This document shows, piece by piece, positions 32,368 through 39,860 of a DNA stretch of 64,000 nucleotides (positions are counted from its first letter, which is position 1; each line of letters opens with the position of its first letter). Origin of the DNA: Virgisporangium aliadipatigenens (lineage in GTDB: Bacteria > Actinomycetota > Actinomycetes > Mycobacteriales > Micromonosporaceae); the NCBI RefSeq assembly GCF_016863615.1, contig NZ_BOPF01000037.1:1-64000 (forward strand), given 5' to 3'. A program made the translations under genes and the position numbers. The notes under the pieces are model-generated. The model saw nothing but the letters and a program-made list of their open reading frames with translations, was not told the DNA's origin and searched no databases.

Positions 32368-34986
32368 CTACAGCAGAGTCAGCTCACGGGCACGGCGAAC
32401 GGCCGCGCGTCGGCCGGTCACCGCCAACTTCCGGTAAATGTTGCGGACGTGCGTCTTCACGGTGTTCACCGATACCGATAGGTCACCGGCGATCTCGCTG
32501 TTGGCCATGGTGCCCTGCAAGTACCGCAGAACCGTCAACTCGCGGTCGGTCAGCGACTCCACCAGCGACGGCGCGCGGGCGGCGGCCGCGGCGCGCTCGG
32601 CGCCGGTCTCCACCAGATCCCGCACCCACGACCACCGTGCGGTGCCGGCGTCGAGATGGTTGGCGAGCAGACGGCGCACGCGCTGCCCGCCGCGGGTGAA
32701 CGGCCGGCGGAAACCCTCGGGCTCGGCCAGTTCCAGCGTGCGTTCCAGGATGTCGCCGGCACGGCGGGGGTCGGCACCACGATGCGCGGCCAGGGCCGCC
32801 AGGAGTCCGGCGTCCAGCCGCAGCGCCAGCGGGCCGGCGCCGGTGTCGGCCCATTGCGGCAGCGCCCTGGCCGCAGCACGGTGGTCGCCGTCGTACAGGT
32901 ATGACCTGGCCAGAATGACGGCGAGATCCGGCGGCGGCTCACGGACAGCGTCCAGCATCGGTTGCAACAACGCGCGAGCCATCGCCGTGTCTCCACATCC
33001 GATGCGCAACTCGGCCTCCGCGACCGTCAACCGTTCGCGCAGGTATGCGGTGGCGATCGCCTCTCGATCGCGCCGGGCGGCGCGGAGGGTGTCGTACGCC
33101 GCCGCCAGGTCGGCCCGCGCATGGTGGACGGCGATGCGGGTCGTGGCGACTCCCGCCGCGACGAACGGGTCGTGCTGCGGTTGATTCGCGGCGAGGTCGA
33201 GGTAGCGGTCGGCGTCGACAAGGCGGTCCCGTTCGAAGCTCACCGTGGCCAACGCAAGGTAGGCGGCCGCCCGGCGATCCGCACCGCATCGTCCCGTGCA
33301 CGTCGGCGCCCGCAGCACCTCCTGCGCGACACGCTCGGCATGACCTAGCTCGCCTCGGCCCGCCCACAGCACCGCCAGCCGGGCGGAGCACGCGTGCCGG
33401 GCGCAGGGCAGGAAGGCCCGATCAGCGACGTGCGCGCCGGCGACAAGATTCCGCTCAGCGGCTCCGCGGTCGCCGGCGGCGAGTTGCGCCGCCCCCAGCG
33501 CGGTCCGGGCGATCGCCCGCACCCGGACGTTGTGATCGGCGTGGCCGGAGTTGACATCGACCAGCAGTCGCCGGGCGATCGCCTCGACGGCCGCGGGGTT
33601 TGCCTCCTGCCTGGCCAACGCGAGGCGGAGCACCGTGTACACCGTCCTGGCCGGGCTTCCCCGGTCGGCCCGGTGCCGGTTCAGACCGGCCCCGGCCAGT
33701 CGTAGGAAGGTCTCGGCACCGATGCCGTCCTGGACACTCAGCAGGTGTGCGGCGTAGGCCAGCGCCAGCTCCGGCGCGGCATGCAGCACGTCCTCCGGCG
33801 GCGGTGCCGCGCCGCCCGTGCCCGGCCCGTCGGGACACGTCGCGATGCGGTGCCAGTGGCCGAACAGCACGGCGGTGGCGCGGTGCCAGTCCCGGCCGGC
33901 CAGCGCCTGATCGAGGGCTGCCCCGCTGCGGCCGTGCGAGGCGAACCAGTCAGCCGCCCGGCCATGCAGTTCCGAGAACCGGTCCGGGGAGGCTCGACGC
34001 AGGCGGCTGCGCAGCAGCGCGGCGAAGAGCGGGTGGTACCGGTACCAGCCCGGCTCGCCGGGAATCTCGACCGTGAACGCACCGCGCCGGACGAACTCAC
34101 CGAGTATGCGTTCGCCGTCGGTGCCACCGGTCAGCGCGTCCGCCAGGGAACCGTGCAGGCGCGGCGACACCGACGTGGCGAGCAGGAAGTCGCGTTCGTA
34201 GGGAGACTGACAAGCCAGTACCTCGCGGTCGAGATACTCCGCGATGGCCGGCTGATCGCCGGTGAGCCGATCCACCAGCTGCACCGGGTCGGCCTGCCCG
34301 CACATGACCCGCGTCATCAACCGGATTCCTGCTGGCCAGCCTTCGGTATGCACCCGCAGGGCGTCGACGTCGGGAGCCGGAAGGTCGACACCGTGCTGTG
34401 CCAACGCATCCGCGGTCTCGGCAACGGTGAACGCCAGGTCGTCGGCGCCGATCTCGGTCAGCTCGCCGCCCAACCGCCAGCGGTGCAGCGCGAGCGAAGG
34501 CTCCGTTCGGGCCGCGACCACCAGCCGCAGGGCCTCCGCGTGCCGCAGCAGGAAGTCGAGATCTCGCGACGCGTCGGGATCGGCAAGATGGTGCAGATCG
34601 TCAAGCACGATGCGGACCGGCACGGGACTGTCGGCCAGCACGGTGGCCAGCTCGCACAGGTAGACCCGGCGCGACACCGACAGCGGTACCGGCACCGGAC
34701 GCCGGCCGTACCCACCGATCGCGCCGGCGGCCGACAACGACGCATGCAGATGCGTCCACAGGCTGTCGCTGTCGTCGCCGGGCTCGATCGTCATCCATGC
34801 GGTGGGGCCGCGTCGGGTGTCGCGGGCCCATTCACTGAGCAACGTCGTCTTTCCCCACCCCGCGGGAGCCGTCACCACCGTGAGCGGGCGCGTGGTGGCC
34901 ACGTCCAGCATCGTCGCGAGCCTCGGGCGGGCGACGAGCGGCGCCCGAGGCGCCGGCCCGACCAGTTTGGACGCCAGAACCGGCAT
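32368..34986 (-). CDS. MalT-like LuxR-family ATP-dependent regulator, 872 aa
   Basis: A large STAND regulator. The N-terminal MPVLASKLVGPAP is the usual opening. Walker A (APAGWGKTTL) lies near residue 40-48 and Walker B (IVLDDLHHL) near 145, then a winged-helix and long TPR-like region. A C-terminal LuxR helix-turn-helix follows (LTDRELTVLRYLQGTMANSE, VNTVKTHVRNIYRKL). ATG 34986 is preferred because conservation begins there; ATGs at 35064 and 35160 and GTG 35187 are in frame, but that stretch contains tandem and inverted repeats that look like promoter DNA. Ligand unknown. Confidence 0.8.
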   Translation of the reverse strand: MPVLASKLVGPAPRAPLVARPRLATMLDVATTRPLTVVTAPAGWGKTTLLSEWARDTRRGPTAWMTIEPGDDSDSLWTHLHASLSAAGAIGGYGRRPVPVPLSVSRRVYLCELATVLADSPVPVRIVLDDLHHLADPDASRDLDFLLRHAEALRLVVAARTEPSLALHRWRLGGELTEIGADDLAFTVAETADALAQHGVDLPAPDVDALRVHTEGWPAGIRLMTRVMCGQADPVQLVDRLTGDQPAIAEYLDREVLACQSPYERDFLLATSVSPRLHGSLADALTGGTDGERILGEFVRRGAFTVEIPGEPGWYRYHPLFAALLRSRLRRASPDRFSELHGRAADWFASHGRSGAALDQALAGRDWHRATAVLFGHWHRIATCPDGPGTGGAAPPPEDVLHAAPELALAYAAHLLSVQDGIGAETFLRLAGAGLNRHRADRGSPARTVYTVLRLALARQEANPAAVEAIARRLLVDVNSGHADHNVRVRAIARTALGAAQLAAGDRGAAERNLVAGAHVADRAFLPCARHACSARLAVLWAGRGELGHAERVAQEVLRAPTCTGRCGADRRAAAYLALATVSFERDRLVDADRYLDLAANQPQHDPFVAAGVATTRIAVHHARADLAAAYDTLRAARRDREAIATAYLRERLTVAEAELRIGCGDTAMARALLQPMLDAVREPPPDLAVILARSYLYDGDHRAAARALPQWADTGAGPLALRLDAGLLAALAAHRGADPRRAGDILERTLELAEPEGFRRPFTRGGQRVRRLLANHLDAGTARWSWVRDLVETGAERAAAAARAPSLVESLTDRELTVLRYLQGTMANSEIAGDLSVSVNTVKTHVRNIYRKLAVTGRRAAVRRARELTLL

Positions 34987-35065
34987 GGCGGCACCCCGTC
35001 GTCCATCCGGAATCGGCACGAGCGCGTACCGGATCTCGCTCAGCAGCGCTGATGAATTGGCCATT

Positions 35066-35106
35066 CTGCCGTCCGTCTGCCGTCCGTCCGTACTGACCGC
35101 TTCAGT
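35066..35106. repeat. Tandem 11-mer and inverted repeat upstream of the MalT-like gene
   Basis: CTGCCGTCCGT is repeated twice head to tail (35066-35076, 35077-35087) and is followed by ACTGA-CCGCT-TCAGT (35092-35106). MalT-class regulators bind short repeated boxes, so this may be an autoregulatory site; its presence argues for a start downstream of it. Confidence 0.4.
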
Positions 35107-35231
35107 CAATCCGTTCGCAGCACCGCCAGACAGTGGTCGACTTCCCGATTTCGTCGCCATCCTCCTCGCCGGGTGACGCGCCCTCACCCGGCCCCGTGGA
35201 CAGATGCTGGCGACGCAAAGGGGTGACGACC

Positions 35232-35300
35232 ATGACGACAGTGCCCACGCGCCGGTCCGGCAACCCGCCAGGGTGCACGGCCGGCGAGACGAGCCGATGA
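35232..35300 (+). CDS. Possible 22-codon leader peptide coupled to Hsp20
   Basis: ATG 35232 has AAAGGGGTG upstream and the frame ends in a TGA that overlaps the Hsp20 start (ATGA). The Hsp20 ATG itself has only a weak ribosome site, so translation may arrive from this small frame. The peptide (MTTVPTRRSGNPPG and eight more residues) has no recognisable motif. Confidence 0.3.
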   Translation: MTTVPTRRSGNPPGCTAGETSR

Positions 35301-35698
35301 CCGACGTCGACCAGCTTCAGGACCTGATTCGAAGCTTCCTGCGGGACCCGTTCGGCGCCAACGGCGAGCAGGCACCCGGCTGGATTCCGGCGGCGGACAT
35401 CGAGGAGACGGACGACGCCTACATCCTCGAACTGGACGTCCCGGGCCTCAAACGGGAGGACGTGAACATCGAACTGCGCGACAGCGAGGTACGGATCAGG
35501 GGCGAGATCAAGGAGAAGGAGCGCACCGGCCTCCTGCGCCGGCAGACCCGGCGGGTCGGCCAGTTCGAATTCGGGATGACGCTTCCGGGGGACATCAACC
35601 CGGACCGCGTGGACGCCACACTGCGGGACGGCGTGCTGACGGTTCGTCTGGGTAAGGCGACGGCGAGCCAGCCGCGTCAGGTCCAGATCAAGGATTGA
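35297..35698 (+). CDS. Hsp20/alpha-crystallin family small heat shock protein, 133 aa
   Basis: An ATP-independent holdase chaperone. The alpha-crystallin domain spans about 35-130, with ELDVPGLKREDVNIEL, the loop RRQTRRVGQFEFGMTLP and the signature ATLRDGVLTVRL. The N-terminal arm is short (DLIRSFLRDPFG). It stands in the stress island beside regulators; no HAIR or CIRCE box was seen upstream. Expression may depend on the coupled small frame before it. Confidence 0.9.
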   Translation: MTDVDQLQDLIRSFLRDPFGANGEQAPGWIPAADIEETDDAYILELDVPGLKREDVNIELRDSEVRIRGEIKEKERTGLLRRQTRRVGQFEFGMTLPGDINPDRVDATLRDGVLTVRLGKATASQPRQVQIKD

Positions 35699-35887
35699 GG
35701 CTGTTTCGCAGGGGCCGGGTCGGGCTTGAGAGCCTCACGGTCCGGCCGGGCAGGTCCGGCTCGCTCGACGCCGAAACCGTTGAGGCTGGGTCGGACCGCC
35801 GGCTGGAGCAGGGCACGGACCTGCTCGACGCTGCACTCCGGCCGGTCGGGCCCGTGCATCTGATCCGCTGCGGAGAGAGGTTGTGCA

Positions 35888-36529
35888 ATGAGGATCGCGA
35901 TCATCGGAGTGGGTGGCGTCGGCCGCGCGTTGGCCCAGGCGTTCACCGTGGCCGGCCACGTCGTGGTCGTCGGCGCGAGGCACCCCGAACACGCGCAGAA
36001 GGCGGCCGACGAGCTCAAGGTGGCCGCCGCGGGCTCCAGCCGGGAGGCGGTGGAGGGTGCCGAGCTGGTCGTTCTGGCCGTGCCCGCCAAAGCTGTGGCG
36101 AAGATCCTGGATGAGACCGCGGACCTGCTCGATGGCATGATCGTCGTCGATCCCACCAACCCGGTCGACGACAATCGGGAGGCGATCCTGCGCTCCACGG
36201 CGTCGCTGGCGGAGGCCGCCACCCTGCTCGCGCCCGGAGCCCGCGTGGTCAAGGCGTTCAACACCGTGCTCGCCGGTCGCCTGAACGACCCCGTCGTCGA
36301 CGGGATACCGCTGGACGGCTACTACGCCGGAGACGACGTTGCTGCCAAGGCGGTCGTGGCCGGCCTCATCGCGGACACCGGCCTGCGGCCGATCGACGTC
36401 GGTGACCTGTTGACCGCGCGGGCGCTTGAGCTGATGGCCTACCTGCACATCTCGCTGAACATTCAGCAGGGCTGGCCGTGGCGGACGGGCTGGAAGCTGC
36501 TGGGCCAATCGGAAACCCGGCCACGATGA
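35888..36529 (+). CDS. F420-dependent NADP reductase-like oxidoreductase, 213 aa
   Basis: A Rossmann protein with the N-terminal MRIAIIGVGGVGRALAQAF dinucleotide loop, the VVVGARHPE strand, LVVLAVPAKAV and KAFNTVLAGRL. This matches the NADPH:F420 oxidoreductase-like/NADP_oxidoreductase group. The C-terminal half closes with MAYLHISLNIQQGW. Whether F420 or another acceptor is used cannot be told. GAGAGG lies seven bases before ATG 35888. It is between Hsp20 and a broken DUF2267 gene on the same strand. Confidence 0.8.
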   Translation: MRIAIIGVGGVGRALAQAFTVAGHVVVVGARHPEHAQKAADELKVAAAGSSREAVEGAELVVLAVPAKAVAKILDETADLLDGMIVVDPTNPVDDNREAILRSTASLAEAATLLAPGARVVKAFNTVLAGRLNDPVVDGIPLDGYYAGDDVAAKAVVAGLIADTGLRPIDVGDLLTARALELMAYLHISLNIQQGWPWRTGWKLLGQSETRPR

Positions 36530-36651
36530 CGTCTGCCCGGCTGGATCGCGAACTTGTCGAGGACTTCGTCGCGGGCGGGCCCGACGCCGACGGCGGATCC
36601 GCTTGGACAGCAATTCCTACCCGACAAGCCTCAACGAGAGGACGAGCCGCA

Positions 36652-37040
36652 GTGAAGTATCCGGAGTTCATCGCCACCCCGTAGGCGAACGCGCACAGGG
36701 CATCCCCAAGGACGAGGCCGAGGCCGTGACCCGGGCGACTCTGCAGACACTCGGCGAGCGGATCTCCGGAGGGGAGGCGCGCGATCTTGCCGCGCAGCTG
36801 CCGAAGGAACTCCAGCAGTATCTGGAGTCCGCTCCCGAGCCGCCGGAACCGTTCGGGCTCGACGAGTTCATCCGGAGGGTCAGCGAGCGGGCCGGCGTGG
36901 CGCCGGACGACGCCCGCGACGGCGTCCACGCGGTGATTCAGACGCTTCAGGACGCGGTGACCTTCGGCGAGTTCGAAGACGTCATGTCTCAGTTGCCGAA
37001 GGAGTTCGGGGCGCTCGCCAAGCCGAACGTCATTCCTTGA
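36652..37040 (+). pseudogene. DUF2267 gene interrupted by an early frameshift
   Basis: GTG 36652 with GAGAGGACGAG upstream reads MKYPEFIATP and meets TAG at 36682. The frame from 36681 reads VGERAQGIPKDEAEAVTRAT and continues through a full DUF2267 domain (ISGGEARDLAAQLP, FIRRVSERAGVAPD, MSQLPKEF). In intact relatives FIAT-V-ERA is continuous, so two extra C bases in the ACCCCG run (36676-36681) break the gene. It may be a mutation, a sequencing error or, less likely, a recoding site. The domain is common next to Hsp20 and hemerythrin genes. Confidence 0.75.
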
Positions 37041-37222
37041 CCAGTGTCTGACCGCGGCACCGCCAGCTGCGGCGGCCGGTCCGTCTTGGGTTCCCGGCGT
37101 GCCGTTCATGGCTCCCGACTTGCGAGTGGCGAAGATCGGCTGTCTGCTTGATGGGTCACGCTCTGGCGGCTGGGTCGCTTCCTCGGTCGACCACACCGCT
37201 GTGGGGCATGAGGTGGTGGGGG

Positions 37223-38254
37223 ATGGCCGAATTTCCACGCGGCGGCCTCGAGGTCGCCGTTGAACTCGGGGAAGTGGCGTCCGGGCCGGGCGACCTGCAG
37301 CAGCGAGCCGGGGCGCTGCTGGATTCGCTGCGCCGGCTCGTTCCGTTCCAGGCCGCCGCGATCAATCTGCTCGATCCGGAGCAGCGGGTCCACGAGGCGG
37401 TGGTCAGCTGCGGCTACGACGACGACACACTGGGGTACATCTCCAGTCGCGCGCACACCGACGAGATCGAAATGCTCGGCTTCACCCGGTCACGCTCGGC
37501 CATGCGGCTGGGTGACCTGCCGGTCGACCGTAATCTGATACGCGGCTGGGCCGAGTACTTGCAGCCAGCCGGATTCCGGGAAGGTCTTGGCGTCGGCCTG
37601 TTCACTTCCGACGGCCGTCATCTGGGCCTGCTGGGCATGAACACCGACACCGCCGCACATCCGACCGAGGCCTCCCGTGACCTGATCGGCACGCTCGCCC
37701 CCCTGATAGCCAAGGCGATCGACCCGATGCGGTCGATCATGAAGGTGGCTCAGATCGTGGGTAACGCCGAAGCGGGGGTCGTGCTCACCCGCGGCGGCGG
37801 CACGCAGCCGATGCCCGGCCTGCCGGCACATCCTTTGCTGGACCGAGGCTCGGATGTGCTCGACTTCGCGGCCGAACAGGTGGCCCGTGGAGGCGCCTAT
37901 GGCGCCTTTCTGGTCCCCTACACGGCCGATGGCCCGCTGCACGTCCACGTCCGGATCACGGTGCTGGTCGGCCCGCGCGACCCGCCGCACTTGCCGACCG
38001 GCGCGGTCCTGGTCTCCCCGCATGGCGAGCTGTACGGGCTGACCCCACGGGAACTGGAGGTCCTGGGCCTGATCGTCGAGGGCTGGCCCAACTTGCGTAT
38101 CGCCGACGTCTTGTTCGTGACCAGACGCACCGTCAACGCCCACGTCGAACACATCCTGACCAAACTCGGCGCCGGAACCCGCACACTCGCTGCGGCCCGC
38201 GCGTTCCGCCTCGGCCTGTACGTACCCCGACCGCTTCGCGGCTCCGGCCCGTAG
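37223..38254 (+). CDS. GAF-domain LuxR-family regulator, 343 aa
   Basis: A one-component regulator. The N-terminal sensor (about 20-175) has a GAF-like pattern (LVPFQAAAINLLDPE, VGLFTSDGRHLGLLGMNT, LAPLIAKAID). A less conserved linker follows. The C-terminal LuxR HTH covers about 277-338 (LTPRELEVLGLIVEGW, RTVNAHVEHILTKLGAGTR). ATG 37223 is chosen for AGGTGG six bases upstream; ATG 37208 and ATG 37148 are in frame. Ligand and targets are unknown; its position suggests control of the stress genes before it. Confidence 0.8.
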   Translation: MAEFPRGGLEVAVELGEVASGPGDLQQRAGALLDSLRRLVPFQAAAINLLDPEQRVHEAVVSCGYDDDTLGYISSRAHTDEIEMLGFTRSRSAMRLGDLPVDRNLIRGWAEYLQPAGFREGLGVGLFTSDGRHLGLLGMNTDTAAHPTEASRDLIGTLAPLIAKAIDPMRSIMKVAQIVGNAEAGVVLTRGGGTQPMPGLPAHPLLDRGSDVLDFAAEQVARGGAYGAFLVPYTADGPLHVHVRITVLVGPRDPPHLPTGAVLVSPHGELYGLTPRELEVLGLIVEGWPNLRIADVLFVTRRTVNAHVEHILTKLGAGTRTLAAARAFRLGLYVPRPLRGSGP

Positions 38255-38634
38255 GGTTGCCGCCCGCCGATCGCGGAAATCCTTGTCGTTGGGCAATGAA
38301 GCGCGGCCTGGGAACGCGGGCGTCGCGTTCGCGGTGCCGTTTTCCGGGCGGTGAGCGCGGCGGCCGAGTGCCGAGCGTGGCTGCCGAAGGCTGCGGTGAC
38401 TGCCGCGATGCGTGCCCCCGTTTCGGCAGCCGCTGATCGCCGACGTCGACGCGCGCCTCCGGGCTGGTCTGCCTGAGTGCTTGTACTCAACCGGATCGGG
38501 TACCGATGCTGAGCCGATCACTTCGACGTCGTCGAATGATTCCCGGCGTGACATCGCGCTGGTAGAAATGGACTCCGCGCGATGATCTTGGTGGGCCGCT
38601 TGTCGTCTGCGATGTTCGCCGTTACGGACCCAGG

Positions 38635-38800
38635 CGCAGGCCGCCAGCGCCGCGACCGCGACCACGTCCACAGTGGACGCGCCGACGCGCAGCTCGGCCC
38701 CGAGACCCGTGACGACATCGGCGTGCGGGAGGTGGCGGTGCAGCAGCACCTCGACCAGGGCACGGACCGTTACCCGGGCGAAGCGATCCACCCGTGACCG
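38635..38800 (-). mobile_element. Possible IS21-type transposase (IstA) C-terminal relic
   Basis: On the minus strand a frame reads VRALVEVLLHRHLPHADVV then AELRVGASTVDVVAVAA. The spacing and wording (LLHRHLP, then A-L-VGA-T-DVVA-EA) resemble the C-terminal end of IS21-family IstA. No terminal repeats, catalytic DDE part or IstB are present. This is a tentative call. Confidence 0.35.
38666..38678. repeat. Palindromic 13-mer GTCCACAGTGGAC, copy 2
   Basis: An exact copy of the motif also at 20770 and 62460, here inside the transposase-like relic. Confidence 0.6.
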
Positions 38801-38929
38801 CTGCCGGCCGAGACGGCTGTGGGTTGGACGGTTCAGCTGTCGACGGCTGTGCAACTGTAAACCTTGTCCCGCAAGGGAACCGGGGTTGTTGTCGGCTCTC
38901 GTTGACGGTGTCCCTGGGGAAGATGATTC

Positions 38930-39373
38930 ATGAGAATCCGACGAATGCTGACGGTCCTGGCCGTGGCCGCGATGGGTGCGGTGGGATCGCTCGGCTCTAC
39001 CGCACCCGCGTTGGCCTCCACGGCCAGCTTCGATGTGTCGGTCTATCACTCGACGGGCGTTCTGTCGGGTCGGATGACCGGGGACTTCCGCCGGCTCAAC
39101 CAGTCGGTGACCATCACCAACATCGAGCAGTGGGTGCGGGCCGGTGAATGCTCCTACGGCTCGTTCGAAGGATGGCAGTACAACCCCACCGGCGGGTCTC
39201 CCCACCTGGACACCAGGACGTCGAGGAAGCGCTGCGCGTCGGCGAACACATGGTTCGAGCCGGAGGATTTCACGCTCGACGCGAAGGGTGTCACCGGCGG
39301 CATCAACACCGTGCAGATCTATCTGATCGATGGGGAGCACGGTCGAGACGGCTACGGCGAAGGCGTACGCTGA
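38930..39373 (+). CDS. Small secreted protein of unknown function, 147 aa
   Basis: A Sec signal peptide (about 1-30; MRIRRMLTVLAVAAMGAVGS with cleavage near ALAST) is followed by a beta-rich mature domain of about 117 residues containing STGVLSGRMTGDFRRLN and EQWVRAGECSYGSFEGWQY. Two mature cysteines (AGEC and KRCAS) may form a disulfide. GGGGAAG lies ahead of ATG 38930. No family was recognised; single-domain secreted proteins of this kind are common in actinomycetes. Confidence 0.7.
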   Translation: MRIRRMLTVLAVAAMGAVGSLGSTAPALASTASFDVSVYHSTGVLSGRMTGDFRRLNQSVTITNIEQWVRAGECSYGSFEGWQYNPTGGSPHLDTRTSRKRCASANTWFEPEDFTLDAKGVTGGINTVQIYLIDGEHGRDGYGEGVR

Positions 39374-39423
39374 CCCGAGTGCGCGACCGCACGCGGACCT
39401 GCCGGCGCGCGGAGATGGGGAGC

Positions 39424-39720
39424 TTCAAAGGAGCCACCGGGCGGTGTCGACGCCGAAACCGATGACCACGAGTGCCCGCCGGTCCCGGAACAATTCCTGG
39501 TGCATGTCGTCCTGGACGCCGGCCGTCGTGTGTGGCATCGGCGGGTGGCCGCGGGTGCTGTGCGCAGGCCGTCGAGCATTCCGCCGATGGTGCGCGGGCA
39601 TTCCTCGGTGGCGGCGTGCGGGTCCTCGGCGGTGGACACGTAGTGGGCCGCCTCGACCACGGCGGTGAGCAGTTCGGCCTCGTCGCGGAATTGGTGGTAC
39701 AGGCCTCTACGAGGAGCATC
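39424..39720 (-). pseudogene. TetR-like regulator relic
   Basis: One frame reads RRGLYHQFRDEAELLTAVVE, the end of a TetR helix-turn-helix, and continues to MLDGLRTA. After a frameshift another frame gives VQDDMHQELFRDRRALVVIG and stops at 39424. The first HTH helix, the start codon and most of the ligand domain are missing. Confidence 0.45.
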
Positions 39721-39809
39721 GGGGATTTTGCGTTTGCGCGTCGCCGAGGCGTTCGGATCGCGGGGCGGACGCCCGGCTCGACCTTGACGGCCGCGATGTG
39801 CTTGCGGCA

Positions 39810-39853
39810 CGGAGCGCCGCGCCGGCCGGCCCGTTGACCGGCGCGGCGCTCCG
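39810..39853 (-). terminator. Strong hairpin terminator after the subtilase-propeller gene
   Basis: CGGAGCGCCGCGCCGG (39810-39825) pairs perfectly over 16 bases with its complement at 39838-39853 across a twelve-base loop. It lies seven bases past the stop of the leftward gene. Confidence 0.8.
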
Positions 39854-39860
39854 GCTGTCG

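Larger units (their letters stand above)
38255..38929. other. 675-base gap with debris
   Basis: No intact gene was found between the GAF-LuxR gene and the small secreted protein. The right half holds a transposase-like relic (38635-38800) and one copy of the palindromic 13-mer (38666-38678). A TTGACG at 38902 could be a -35 box for the next gene, but no -10 box is well placed. The left half shows nothing recognisable in any frame. Confidence 0.5.
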
